Assembly (NCBI GenBank): GCA_032622095.1
Contig: CP136063.1
Coordinates: forward strand, 11,015,814 to 11,079,813
Reading direction: 5' to 3'
From: Siphonodentalium dalli
Lineage: Eukaryota > Mollusca > Scaphopoda > Gadilida > Siphonodentaliidae
Length of the DNA: 64,000 nucleotides
Shown: positions 12,216 through 23,189 of the stretch, piece by piece
Layout of the letters: each line of letters opens with the position of its first letter
Numbering within the stretch: the first letter of the stretch is position 1
The notes under the pieces: model-generated
What the model saw: only the letters and a program-made list of their open reading frames with translations
Databases searched by the model: none
Told to the model about the DNA's origin: nothing
Made by a program: the position numbers and the translations under genes

Positions 12216-12591
12216 CAGGGGCGCCGGAAGAGGGGGGGGGGCAGAGGGGGCAGCTGACCCCCCTGCCCTGGACCAAGGGGGGCGAGCGGGGGCAGGACTT
12301 GCCTTTTTCCTGGAGACAGAAAATGCTTTTTGTGTGTTTAATCTCGTGTTTTTATAGCAAAATGTGACTTTTTTGGTCCAAATACCACCAATTTCACAAG
12401 GAATATTAATTTTTTTGTCAATTTTATCACAAAACTCCCATAAAAACTGACAAATACCATTAAAATAGGGATTTTGTCACAATGAATTTATGGTTATTTT
12501 CCCGAGTTTGCGGAGAAAATGCCCTTTTTTGCGGAAAAGTGCCCTTTTGTAGGCTCTGCCCCCCTGCCCTTGTGTGCTTCCGGCGTCCCTG
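12216..12591. mobile_element. hAT-like MITE (8-bp TSD)
   Basis: A 376-bp element with terminal inverted repeats CAGGGGCGCCGGAAG and CTTCCGGCGTCCCTG (one mismatch), flanked by a perfect 8-bp duplication CCGGGTTA (12208-12215 and 12592-12599). The CAGGG terminus plus 8-bp TSD is the classical hAT signature. The interior has G-runs and C-runs near the ends and an AT-rich centre, with no transposase. Confidence 0.9.
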
Positions 12592-12599
12592 CCGGGTTA

Positions 12600-13216
12600 T
12601 ACAGTTACTCGGCCGTGGTAGCACCTGGACCTCCACATAATCCTCAGCACATTGAGGGCGATGGAGTATCAAGTAGGTAGATAGAGAGATAGATTATGCA
12701 GATCATAATACCGTCGCTTCAACTGTTTATGTCCACTCGGGGCATTTGATCATTTATTGTGCGAGTCTCTGTTGAATCAAATACATGCGAAATATCCCGA
12801 GTTGACATCAACAGTTTGCTACAAATTTGTATTATTCATCGCAGACAACTATCGTTTTGTTGATAGAATCAGATAGACGGATTCTGTTATTTGCTCCAGG
12901 TGACTTTGAATCGATGACGCCTTTTCGCGTGTGAATTAGTGTGCATTAAATAATATTTACGATATTAGCAAACTGGAGTGAATACTTTTCGGACGGTATC
13001 ATTCCAGATAGCATGGCTACGTTGACCCGACGTGGGACAACCAACGTTGAGTCAACGTTGCTTTGACCGCTGGTTTAACGTTGGCTCGACGTTCAAAACG
13101 TAACGCACAATGCGATATGTGGGGTTAGCAGTTGCGTAGATTCGAACAATGGCCCAACTTTGGACACAGTGAGGAGAAATCGGTCGATTACGTCGTAGTG
13201 TAATTTAACGTCATTC
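12600..13216. other. Intergenic; cluster of AACGTTG motifs at about 13018-13100
   Basis: No gene was recognised. Around 13018-13100 the motif ACGTTG/CAACGT recurs at least six times in both orientations (CAACGTTGAGTCAACGTTG). This may be the end of a further short inverted-repeat element, but I cannot define its limits. Confidence 0.35.
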
Positions 13217-13220
13217 TTAA

Positions 13221-13614
13221 CCCTTTACCCAACAGAACGGCCCTGTGCCAATGCATTCTCTTATATATGCGAGTCGACCATAGGTCGCCTCGCATATATA
13301 AGAGAATGCATTGGCTTAACACATTAAAAATTATAAAATTGTTAAAGAATGTAAGAAAAAATGGTAAAAAGTGTTTAAAAAAGTTTTTTTTTAGGCCAAT
13401 GCATTCTCTTATATATATGCGAGGCGACCTATGGTCGACTCGCATATATAAGAGAATGCATTGGCACAGGGCATAACTGTAACCATCACAATGTGGTCAA
13501 TGAGCCGGTTCCAATGATATCCATATTTGTATGGTTTTATTGAGACAGACCCAAGATAATTTAGGCTGTTGCAGCTTTATTTGGTCGTTTTTGGCCGGTT
13601 TGTTGGGTAAAGGG
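13221..13614. mobile_element. piggyBac-type MITE carrying two 70-bp hairpins (TTAA TSD)
   Basis: Termini CCCTTTACCCAACA and TGTTGGGTAAAGGG are flanked by TTAA at 13217-13220 and 13615-13618. Inside are two near-perfect hairpins, 13247-13315 and 13395-13465, both made of GCCAATGCATTCTCTTATAT and its inverse around a CGACC..GGTCG centre, and the two hairpins are inverted relative to each other. TTAA sites with CCC ends fit the piggyBac superfamily. No transposase is present. Confidence 0.88.
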
Positions 13615-13618
13615 TTAA

Positions 13619-14234
13619 CTGGTCCAGTGCTGGAAGCCCATATTTGGACCAAATGTGCTGGAAGCCCATATCTGAAGTTTGGTGTCATCGCTGTATTTTT
13701 TGTTTAATTTAATTATTTAAATCATGTTTGTCAAGTAATATTTTTAAACTATTGTTACATATATAATTAAATTGTGACATTCTGAAGTTTGAATGGATGT
13801 CGAACAATACAATTGCCAGAGAGCATAGTTTTCTTGCGAAACGTTAGAGGAAGATGACAAATTGTTTTGCCCAACGGCATCCGACAACCAGGCTCATAAT
13901 CCGAAAACCAGACTCGTAACATTAACATGATCCAACATCCAGTATTATAACCATAACCCAATAAGACACACAGGCTCATATCCATAAACTAATTTGATAA
14001 CGTCAGTACGTATTGACAACCCACGACATGCCCATCAATACACTGATAAATGTGTGCATGGTTCATGTGCGTTCATATATCCTGTATATATACAAATAAG
14101 AATGGAATTGTTGTTGTTGACTTCCGCGTGTGTTGAATGAGAGCTAAAATATGCACATAGGTTCCGAATTAGCATCGTTTCTTCATCGAAGCAATCATCA
14201 AGTTGTATGTCGAAGCTGGAATCAACACAACCAT
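13619..14234. other. Unassigned sequence with a short repeat shared with 44.3 kb
   Basis: No gene was recognised. At 13996-14100 the sequence (ACCCACGACAT..CCATCAATA..CTGATAAATGT) closely matches 44300-44400. At about 13628-13675 a GTGCTGGAAGCCCATAT segment occurs twice. Confidence 0.4.
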
Positions 14235-14579
14235 TCATTCTGCCGAAAGTGCATTAAGGTGATATTTGGAGGCTATGACCAGAAATTCGGATTTATCATC
14301 ATTCAGCTTTAATTTATTATCAAGCATCCAGTTCTTTACATCACAGAAACATGTTTCTAAACGAAGTGTGGCTTCATCGTATCCACCGATTTTCTTCTGA
14401 TCAAATTCAACATATTTTTGAGTGTCATATGCATAAAGATGGTAACCGACAGAGTGTTTATCCAAAATACGTCCAAGTGGGAGGGTGTAGATAAGAAATA
14501 ATGAGGATCCCAGTATAGACCCGTGAGGAACTCCAACATCTAGACTTTCTTCGTCCGAGCAAATGTCTCCTATCAACAC
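14235..14579 (-). pseudogene. LINE reverse transcriptase fragment (5'-truncated)
   Basis: A 114-codon open stretch on minus resembles the middle of a non-LTR reverse transcriptase: GVPHGSILGSSLFLIYTLPL corresponds to RT block 4, followed by a changed catalytic box (YAYD instead of YADD) and the downstream NWMLDNKLKLNDDKSEFLV block. The upstream RT blocks are missing; the fragment joins the ZNF-3 remnant directly at 14580. With the catalytic aspartate replaced it cannot be active. It is from a different LINE lineage than 14795-17666. Confidence 0.8.
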
Positions 14580-14794
14580 ATATCATTTCTCGCACACATC
14601 GTATTGATACGGGCTATCCCCGGTGTGAATCCTCTTATCTTTCGCCAAATCACTCGACTGAGTAAAATAGTTCTCGCGCACATCACATTGATACGGCCGA
14701 TATCCCGAGAATCCGCTTATGTTTCGCCAAGTCACTCGACTGAGTAAAATAGTTATCGCACACATCACATTGATACGGCCGATCCCCGATGTGA
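14580..14794 (-). pseudogene. ZNF-3, 3' (C-terminal) remnant
   Basis: Two to three decayed C2H2 units on minus (YRPYQCDVRENYFTQSSDL.., RIHTGDSPYQYDVCEK), with a lost cysteine in two units and irregular linkers. The fragment ends at TCCCCGATGTGA (14783-14794), the left copy of the duplication made by LINE insertion; the rest of the gene continues at 17667. The left side is replaced by a LINE fragment. Confidence 0.75.
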
Positions 14795-14834
14795 CAAAGG
14801 AAACTTAGTAATTGATGACCATACCAAAGCGACA

Positions 14835-16849
14835 ATGTTCAACTGTGCGTTCATCTCAAATTCAGAACTCGACGAATCGTCGTGCAGTTTACCGATATTC
14901 ACCCAGAAATGTAGTAACACAGTAACAGACATTGAATTCACTATCGATGATATCATTTCTGCTATTGGGACCCTGAAACCTAATAAAGCATCTGGCCACG
15001 ATGGAATTACAGTTAAAATGGTCCAATACACAAGCCCAGCTATCGCCACCCCCTTAAAGCATTATTTGAAAAATCGCTTGAACTTTGTGCATTCCCAACA
15101 CAATGGAAGCTCGCAAATGTTATCCCTATATACAAGAAAAGTGACAAATCAAGCTGCAAAAACTACCGCCCAATATCCTTACTCCCATGCCTTAGCAAGA
15201 TCTTAGAGAAAATTGTACTAAAATACTTAATGGTCCACTTTTCAAATAATGATATACTATATCAATACCAATCAGGGTTTGTTCCTGGACATAGCACAAC
15301 TTTCCAGTTACTCGAGATATACCTCACCCTGTGCCAGGCCCTCGATGAGAAGTCAAATACGTCGGGAATTTTTTGCGATATTTCCAAAGCATTTGAGAGA
15401 GTCTGGCACAGGGGGTTGTTATTCAAACTGGAACAATTCGGAATAGCCGGAAATGTCAACTGTTGGTTGAATAGCTATCTCTGTAACAGATCACAACGCG
15501 TCCTAGTGGGTAAATCTTTCTCGGATTATCGTAGTATCCCAGCAGGAGTCCCCCAGGGCTAAATTCTTGGACCTTTTTTATTTTTGACGTATATAAACGA
15601 CCTAGCAACGACAATACATTCCCTTACTCGTATGTATGCAGATGATACTTGCTTTTTCAGTGTCCAACCATCACTTGATGACTGTACACGCGAACTTTTT
15701 GAAGATCTGGATAGAGTTTCTTGTTGGTCGAAACAATGGTTGGTTACTTTCAATGCAGACAAAACAAAATCAATGGTGTTCTCACTTACTCCCTCGAGAG
15801 ATTGTTTGGATCTCGAACTTGGTGATAACGAAATAGAGCAAGTTGACTGTCATAAACATCTTGGAGTATCTATACAATCGAACCTTGATTGGTAATTTGG
15901 GACACCCATATAAATGAAATTTGTAGCCGAGTGTCAACCAGACTGTCACAACTGAGGAGAATAAAATTTCTTGTAAATAGACAAACCCTCGAGATAATGT
16001 TCAAAACTTACGTACTTCCTATAATGGAGTACGGAGATGTTGTTTGGGATAATGCACCCGATTGCCTCCTCCGGAAACTCGACCGCCTATATAAAGACGC
16101 TGGTCGAAATAGTAAGTGGTCTCACGCGCTCGGTGTCAGATGGAAAAGTCTTATTTGAACTTGGGTGGCCTCCATTAAGCGAAAGACGAAACCTCCATAA
16201 AATGCACACCTGGAACAAAATAATTACTCATCATGTCCCTTCTTACCTAACCAATCTATTACCAGCTACCGTCGCTGAAGCATCTCGATACCCCATCAGA
16301 AACCGCTTGCAATACATAAACTACTTTACGAACACGACTCATTTAAAATCGAGTTTCGTCCCATCCATGATAGCTGAATGGAATCTATCATGTAAAACTA
16401 CTACCGATAACAAAACAGTTGATGACCCCTCATCAGAACCAACTAAAGACGAAATCATAAGTAACATGTATAGAACATTCTGTAATAAAGAACTGACTTT
16501 GAAACCCCCACCATATTTCAATACAGGTCAAAGGAGATTAAATATTTTGCACTGTAGACTTAGAAATAACTGTAGCGACCTAAACTTTGATAAATATGGA
16601 AACTACATCTCAGCTCATCCAAATTGTACTTGTGGAAATTCATGTGAAGATGCAAACCATTTTTTCTTCAGTTGTCCTCTGTACGCAGAAGCGAGAAATC
16701 GGATGTGGGCTCGTATGGATGAACTTAACGTGACTATTGTCTGCGAAAAAGATCTCCTGTTTGGTGTACAACACTACAGCGGAAAGCTAAATGCGCGCCT
16801 GTTTGAGACAGTACAATCATTTATCTCATCTACAGACCGTTTCTCTTAA
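14835..16849 (+). pseudogene. LINE ORF2: reverse transcriptase with C-terminal zinc knuckle, disabled
   Basis: RT blocks in order: TLKPNKASGHDGITVKMV (about 14970), a block starting YQYQSGFVPGHSTTFQL (about 15260), DISKAFERVWHRGLL (about 15380), GVPQG followed by a TAA stop at 15560, then FLTYINDL and the catalytic MYADDTCFF (about 15633-15659). A C-terminal domain follows, with HLGVSIQSNLDW, the LPIMEYGDVVWDNAP region and a cysteine-histidine motif CTCGNSCEDANHFFFSC (about 16626-16676). The frame is broken by at least two frameshifts (near 15210 and 16110), the TAA at 15560 and another at 15893. No endonuclease domain remains. Clade probably jockey/CR1-like; this is judged from motifs only. 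Confidence 0.88.
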
Positions 16850-17369
16850 AGATGGATTATCTCTTTAAATAACAAATTTTTAAAAGTTGCGTGGGTATAA
16901 AATAATAGATATGAACTGAAGACCCCTGTCCGGAAAAGCTTCTATCAATTAATATTGATTTTATTTCGAATATTAAATCGGGACCGTTCATGTTACTATT
17001 TTTATAACCGACCATTCGCATGATACCATATTGCGATATAGAGTACTGGGCTGTTCCTACGGCTATGCAACGAAAGTCAAATGTCACAAATTGGTTGTTT
17101 GTATTGTTTTGTTCCACATATATAAGCGCTATTAAGTATAATTAACGTTCATTTGTGACAAAATTGTTGAATAAAATTTCTGGTCTCTGTAAACAGTAAC
17201 CACTATTGTTCGTTAGCTGAACAAACACACCTTTTTAGACCAGAAAATATTAGAAATAAAATTAATATTAATCGATAGAAGCATTTCCGGACAGGCGTCT
17301 TCGATTCAAATCTAATATTTTATACCCCGGTAACTATATAATACATGTTTACAAAGAGATAATCCATCT
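16850..17369. mobile_element. TTAA MITE family B, copy 1 (520 bp)
   Basis: Ends AGATGGATTATCTCTTT and its inverse, with inverted similarity running over about 130 bp per arm (TTGCGTGGGTATAAAATA / TATTTTATACCCCGGTAAC). Flanked by TTAA at 16846-16849 and 17370-17373. The left TTAA contains the stop codon of the LINE frame. It has the same 520-bp length as the inner copy at 45073-45592; further copies lie at 41770 and 44728. TTAA targets are used by piggyBac and Kolobok families; the short ends do not decide between them. Confidence 0.9.
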
Positions 17370-17666
17370 TTAATCTCATAATTATAAGAATTCTCTCGTT
17401 ATAGTTTCACTTACCCCAATTCTGCGAGACCACAGCCGCTCCAACAGCCACACTTAAACAGTAACTTCTACAATACAACTGAATTAAAACCATCTCCGAT
17501 ATTTGAATTTACTAGCAATTGAATGCCAGGGGAGAGGAGCTCCGATAAGTTCGGCAACTTGTGCTCCGATCCTCTGTGGCCACACTCATATCACCATTGT
17601 TATATCTAATCTGTGTAATATATATTGTATATAGTGGGTCACAATAAATATGTTCAAATAAAAAAA

Positions 17667-17880
17667 TCCCCGATGTGAATCTTCTTTAAGTTTCGCTAAG
17701 TTATTCGAATGTGATTTGTACGTGTGATCTCCCCGTGCGGATCCTTTTATTTTTCGTCAGGTGACTCGACTGAGTAAATTATTTCTCGCACACATCACAT
17801 TGAAACGGGCGATCACCCGCTTGGACGCTCTTGTGTCAATCGACCGAGTAAATGATTTACTGCATACATCACATCGATCT
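17667..17880 (-). pseudogene. ZNF-3, 5' remnant on the other side of the LINE
   Basis: Finger-coding sequence on minus (RCDVCSKSFTRSIDTRASKR...) with lost histidines, a frame change and stops. Its left end (17667-17760) is close to the 3' tail of ZNF-2 at 8915-9010, suggesting they are duplicates. It begins with the right copy of the LINE target duplication. At about 17880 it is cut by sequence of the large protein pseudogene. Confidence 0.75.
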
Positions 17881-17979
17881 ATTATTAGTCTAGCAGCCAA
17901 GTACCGGATTTTGCTCTAACCCAAAATTCGCTGTTAAAGTTTTTTTCTCGGCTGATAAATGTTTTCCGGTTGATGTGGA

Positions 17980-19154
17980 TTTGTAACCCTTGGGGAAATT
18001 TAAATATTCAAAAATGCAACAATCTACCCAATCTGACATTGTATTCAGCACCGACATGTACAAACATAACTCAATAAAAGCTTTAGAGCGACAAAGAAGA
18101 GGGTGTAGTGAGAAGCTCATCATAAGAGGAGAGATCACTAGGAGACCACTTGAATGGAAAGTATTCTTGAACAATGATGAGAACAAAGAGCAACTTGTAC
18201 GTATGATTTTAAATGTGTGGAGCAATGACGAGTTTGCTAAGAGTCTAGAAATGAGAAGGTCATTGTCATCTGTGAGGGGCAAGTATTCTTGTTGGAGACT
18301 AGTGATGGCAATTCTCTGGCGAAGACTGAAATTCCTTCCCTGATGTCGACACAAGAAGAGACGCATTGTAAATATGCTCAAGATCAGGGATTTGATTATG
18401 CACGAGTTCGTACTCCTGATAGTGATATTTTTTTCATCCTGCTCCACTTTGTGTTATGATTCACCATCACTATCCCATTTAACACTGGAACGGGTAATAA
18501 CAAAAGATTGATCAACGTCACTGTATTGGCAGATGGTTTCACACAAGAGTACTGCACAGCCCTCTTAGCGTTACATGCATATACACATTGTGATACCACC
18601 AGTTGTTTCAAGGGGATTGGGAAAGTGAAGCCCATAAAGGTGACGCAGAAGCAGCCGAAGTTCCAACCTATCCTTGCTAAGCTTGGACTAGAATGGGAGG
18701 TGAGCGAGGATTTGTTCACTGGTTTGGAAGAGTACACATGTGCTTTATACGGTCGACCAAAATACAAAACTGTAGATAGTCTTCGTCACACACTCATTAA
18801 GGAGAAGTTCTGCGACGATGACAGGATTCAAATTGGTTGTAATATGGATCTGGCAACTTTACCACCTTGTCGTGGAGCCTTGCAGCAACACATCCGGAGA
18901 GTGAACTACCAGGTCGCTATATGGAGACGGGTAGATATTCCCGACAAAGATGTACCACTGATGGACATGGATGGACACTCAGCTCTGGCCATCTGGAACC
19001 ACTATGGGTGGATGGTCCGATTCTTCCGGAGGCTCTAGTCGATGAAGTTGATGAAATCGCTCTAAGCGATTCAGAAGCTGATGATGATGCAGATGACCAG
19101 GACTCACCACCAGTTTCATCAGATGAAGACTGTGACGAATCTGATCACGAGTAA
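17980..19154 (+). pseudogene. C-terminal half of a large multi-copy invertebrate protein (inverted)
   Basis: Segments in order: DMYKHNSIKALERQRRG, GEITRRPLEWKVFLNNDENK, a one-frame stretch with STQEETHCKYAQDQG and ARVRTPDSDIFFILL (about 18330-18450), then TQEYCTALLALHAYTHCDTT (about 18540-18600), FKGIGKVKPIK, LATLPPCRGALQQHIRRVNY and an acidic tail DEVDEIALSDSEADDDADD. From memory this order is that of the C-terminal half of a large uncharacterised protein found in many copies in cnidarians and molluscs. The LHAYTHCDTT..FKGIGK segment recalls the core of PIN/FEN-like nucleases, which is a weak suggestion of function. The frame is broken by a TGA near 18459, a missing block after STQEETH and a frameshift near 18990. 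The N-terminal half lies opposite at 19593-23147. Confidence 0.72.
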
Positions 19155-19592
19155 AGTCCCACAAATATATCCTAATTAGTTGCTATTAGTTTTGGCTTGG
19201 CAGTCATTTTGAAATTGAAGATATCTGCCAAATCGCTACCTGAATTCCACATTGTCGTAAGCGACATCCTGTAAGGATGTCGCTTACGATAATATGGAAC
19301 TCAGGTAGCGAAAAGCAAATAATCAAATATCATCATCATTCTAGTTGATTTCTTTGGCCTAGAAAACATGGGTTTGGGGTTAAAAATGATGTTTCTTCGA
19401 GATTTTTTGATGAAAATATGGATAAATATTGGGATTTTTGGCGGCCATTTTGAAAAATGGCGGAAAACCAGTTTCCGGTTGGTCAAATTCAATTCCCATG
19501 AGCTTCAGTGGATTCTTTGACCCCGGAAACATGGGTATAGACACCAAAAGTATGCTTCTAGGTGCATCAGAACCTGAGATATAAGAAAAGAA
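19155..19592. other. Junction between the two convergent protein halves, with a 38-bp hairpin
   Basis: Non-coding. A near-perfect hairpin at 19233-19311 has arms TCGCTACCTGA..CGACATCCT and their inverse around a 3-base loop. To its right is sequence with a CAAAATGGCCGCC phrase, common in invertebrate intergenic or intronic DNA. Part of 19380-19592 may be intron that followed the last recognised codons (LLHAVLS) of the minus-strand half. Confidence 0.6.
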
Positions 19593-22500
19593 ACTGAGAA
19601 CGGCATGCAACAGTTTCTCAGAAAATCCACCAAATGTAGAACAATCGGTTGCACTTGCCATTGTCATCTGTAGGAGCATCATGAAGTCAATAATTCCCAT
19701 CGTGGTTTTCAGAGAAGATGGAAAATTATATATAACTCTATCGCCCTCGATGTATCCAATGAAGACACTCTTCGTTGTTTTTTCTGATAGTTCCATCCAA
19801 ATTGAGTAGGGGGAGTGGAACAGATGCTATTTCATGTTTCAGGAGAGCTGGTAGATCGACATCTCGGCTTTGTGCAACAACAACCAGTTTGCTAAATATC
19901 TGCCTGTCAATTTCGACAGACTTATTAGTATCTTTTTCTTTTGCCGCCAGTGGCTTGTTTAGAGTACTAAATGTTTTTAATTTGGGTGTTGATATTTTGT
20001 CAAAGAAGTCACATTGTGTTACACCATTTATGTTGGTTTCGAACCGTTTGTTCACAAACTGAGAAAGTTGTTGGTTCCCCGCAACCCGGACATCACACAA
20101 CTGTGATTCGATATCATGTGTTGCAACCCGAGATGTAGCAATGTTTACGAGTGGTGTGGTATTGCTCTCCGAAGCCCCTCGTTCAATAATGAACGGGTTG
20201 ACCATGCTATCAGATACTGTTGCCACAATATGGGAGACGGCTTTCTCGTCGGCGAGCATACGATTTGCGGATGCCTCCTTGTACGAAGATTTATTCGCGT
20301 CGTGTAGCCCACTCATTTCAAATGTCTGCAACGCAACTGAGGCATTTAGATGCGCAGTGAAGTAAAACCTTTTCAGAGCCGCGGTGTGACAACACAAACT
20401 TCGATATTTGCCGCCGTCCTTGTTGATGGATTGTTCAATTGCCATATCATGCCACAAGCCAGAGAAAGGCTTGCAAGTGTGGTGAACAGATGTGTTCTTT
20501 TGGAAAACGGCGGATGCTAATTCAGACTTCTTCTCGAACATTAGCCTCGATTCGCTACATTGACTAATCCCATCGCGCGCAGTTCACAAGTTTACACATG
20601 AAATCAAGAGGAAGCATTTCTGCTGATGTCTCTATCTCCATCAATATATTATCACCGCGCTTAGCAGCAATATAATCAAGCAGCAGTTGTGACAAATCAG
20701 ATACATAGTTGTCCCAGAACATAAATGTTTTCGACACTTTTCTGCCATGGTCTAGAAACTCGCAAAACTTCACGAACAGAGGCTCTGTAGCTGACTGGAA
20801 TTCAGTGACACATTTTTATAAGCTGTGCCTGCTATCATCGTTCAGTTCGCTGAACAAGTCCATCACAGCTTCTGCCTTTGCAGCAATATTGTCCATTATG
20901 TGCGACTCAATCTGTTCTCTGTTGCAGCTAAGCCATTCCAGAAATGCCTTCCATCTCAACTGTTCTTCGTTCATCAATTTATGCAAGCGAACGCCGCGGT
21001 TATACGATTTTCCACACAAAATCCGATTGACCGTTGCGTTACCATGTACATCAGCCTGTATAACAATGTCCTCGAATCCACTTTCCTGCATAATCTTGCC
21101 TGTCACCCATGAAGTTCATGGCTCTGTGCATGCCTCCCAATTCAAACTCATCGTTCTTAAATTCAGCCGGATTTCTCCATTTAATCATCTGAGCCTTGCA
21201 GTATATCGCTTCGTCATATGTAACATACGACCAATTCTTCCCTAGAGTCCTGAACAAATTCTGAAAATGTTTCATCATGGTATAGATTGTATCGAAATCA
21301 GCTGCTGAGTCTGGAATCATCGGACAGTATCCAATGTTAGTCTTGGTCACGTTAATTAGATTGGTGACACTCGCGTGATATACAGTCCAGCCAGGAACAG
21401 ATGACGATTTACTAAACTCTACATCAAATATCTTCGTTAGAATTGTACGCAAGAGGATATAGTTTTTGTCAGTCGACCTCAATAATGTATGTTCTGGGGA
21501 ACACTGGTTGAACAAACTGATGCGCACATTTCCAATAAAATGTGCGGGGCCTGGTTGTTTCCCTACCATGTTAGGGCTCACAAGTATTTTATTCTCAGAC
21601 GCGATTTCAGATTATCTATGCTGGGCACCCATACTTGGGACGACGCCGAAGGAACCTCTGCTCGTATCCGTTAGCTGATATAATACCATATTCACGACGT
21701 CGTGGTGATAGCCACCAACCGACCGATTCCGTTGCTCTGTTGAAATTATCACCCGCGCCTCGTGTCACTAGTCCATGTGCCATATTCGTTGGCACTGTCA
21801 GACCGACTGTCTGGATTTTGTCGACCCATGACGTTTCGATCCTTTGAACTTCGTCATAACTGATGCCGTGTCCATGTCTATTGAGTAGTTGAACCACGTC
21901 TTTTGATTGTTTGATCTGATGCACGGGCACGCTCAGACCTATGTGCTTCGGGGTACGACATCGCCCTCTAGATGATATATAAATGAGATCTTGGCACACG
22001 CTTAGAACTTGTCGATGGAGGCTACTGTCTGTCTCGCGAACACCAACTGGATCTATACTGACTACGTGTTCCATGCGTTTTGCTTCTAAAATCGTATATA
22101 TAAACTGATAGAGTTTCTGTCCCACGATCGACTCAGCTTCGTTGCTAGAACTATTTGACTGTGATTTCGGGTACATCAGCGACCAGCCTTCTGATGACGA
22201 GAGCAGTCATATACAGAAGTGATTCCTCTGACAGCCACTGCGGATCTAACGACTCTGAAATACTGGATGATAACTGTAGTTATTTAAACATAGCCCTGGT
22301 CTTTGCTGCGGTATTGATGGCATCCTTTATATTGAGAGACTTACTGATAACGAGTTCAGGTTTTGCGCGGGATTGATCAATAAAAAAAACTTTATCTGGG
22401 TAATTCTTGTCCTTTAAGTTTTGCTTAGTGTATACCATGCCACATGCTGTGTTGTCTATGTTCTGTAATATATCCAGGAACTGCTTTAGTAGTTGACCCA

Positions 22501-23147
22501 TATCATATGTGATACCTTCCTCTAAGTTTGGGAGAATCTCACCCATCAGATTATCCAAAGCAACATCGTGTGCGGTAATCGTGTTGCTGGAATCTGTGGT
22601 TCCACGTATATGTTTAATATATTTAATGTGGCACAATCTATGGCATCTTGCTTCAAGCGCAATCAATTTTGAAAAATTCCTTCGCACGGCGTTCCAGTGT
22701 CTCACAAAATATAAACGTGCTGACACGAACTAACGTCTTGATTCCACAATGAGACAACTGTGTACATATAAGTCATTTATTCCTGAAATCAAACGGTTCT
22801 CGTCTAACTGTTGTTGTCTGATCAAAAGTAGCTGACGTTGTATGTTTTACGGCACGGAGATTTGAAGAACTTGTAAATGTGGAGAAGCAATTCTTATGCC
22901 AACTTATGTCGAGTTTTTTAATGTCAATTCCATGTTCTTCTGGAAATGTAGATAACCAAGCCGGTAAATCACACACTGCTGATGATTGGCGAACATCCAA
23001 CGCAAGAGAGAAAGACTCCAAACCAGGATCAGAAGCTTTGCGCAGGTTCTCGTCTTTCAACTTCTGGCATATTAAACAGCGCTTGAAGTTAATCGAAACC
23101 TTGCACTTTTTGGCAACACTCATTAACTTCAGAGGACTCGTCTCCAT
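19593..23147 (-). pseudogene. N-terminal and middle part of the large multi-copy invertebrate protein
   Basis: Reading leftward: a Cys-rich start (METSPLKLMS..., CLICQKLKDENL, WHKNCFSTF) at 23147-22773; a linker segment 22726-22280; DLIYISSRGRCRTPKHIGL at about 21975; VPGWTVYHASVTNL at about 21390; a YDEAIYCKAQMIKW block (about 21205); CGKSYNRGVRLHKLMNE (about 21000); DMAIEQSINKDGGKY (about 20440); KLVVVAQSRDVDLPALLKHE (about 19870); ending CSTFGGFSEKLLHAVLS at about 19593. Pieces sit in all three frames with at least one plain stop (TAA near 20816) and a frameshift at an A-rich run near 19785, so the copy is dead unless some breaks are introns. The block order agrees with what I remember of the family. 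Function unknown; its abundance suggests a mobile or transposon-derived gene. The missing C-terminal half is the inverted piece at 17980-19154. Confidence 0.72.
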
Positions 23148-23189
23148 CTCAGTTGTGTCAATTATCTATACAAATATATTCATATGATA

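Larger units (their letters stand above)
14795..17666 (+). mobile_element. 5'-truncated LINE inserted in ZNF-3, with 12-bp TSD
   Basis: The element starts inside its second open frame and ends with AATAAATATG..AATAAAAAAA at 17666. TCCCCGATGTGA occurs directly before it (14783-14794) and directly after it (17667-17678), a 12-bp target-site duplication. This layout (5' truncation, 3' poly-A, direct repeats) is typical of target-primed reverse transcription. A TTAA MITE (16850-17369) was later added at the stop codon of its open frame, leaving about 290 bp of 3'UTR to the right. Confidence 0.92.

Noticed and set aside
13188-13476. Overlapping frames on both strands
   Set aside because: They result from the palindromic hairpins of the TTAA MITE.
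17890-18447. 185-codon frame on minus
   Set aside because: Antisense to the clearly family-like plus-strand half at 17980-19154.
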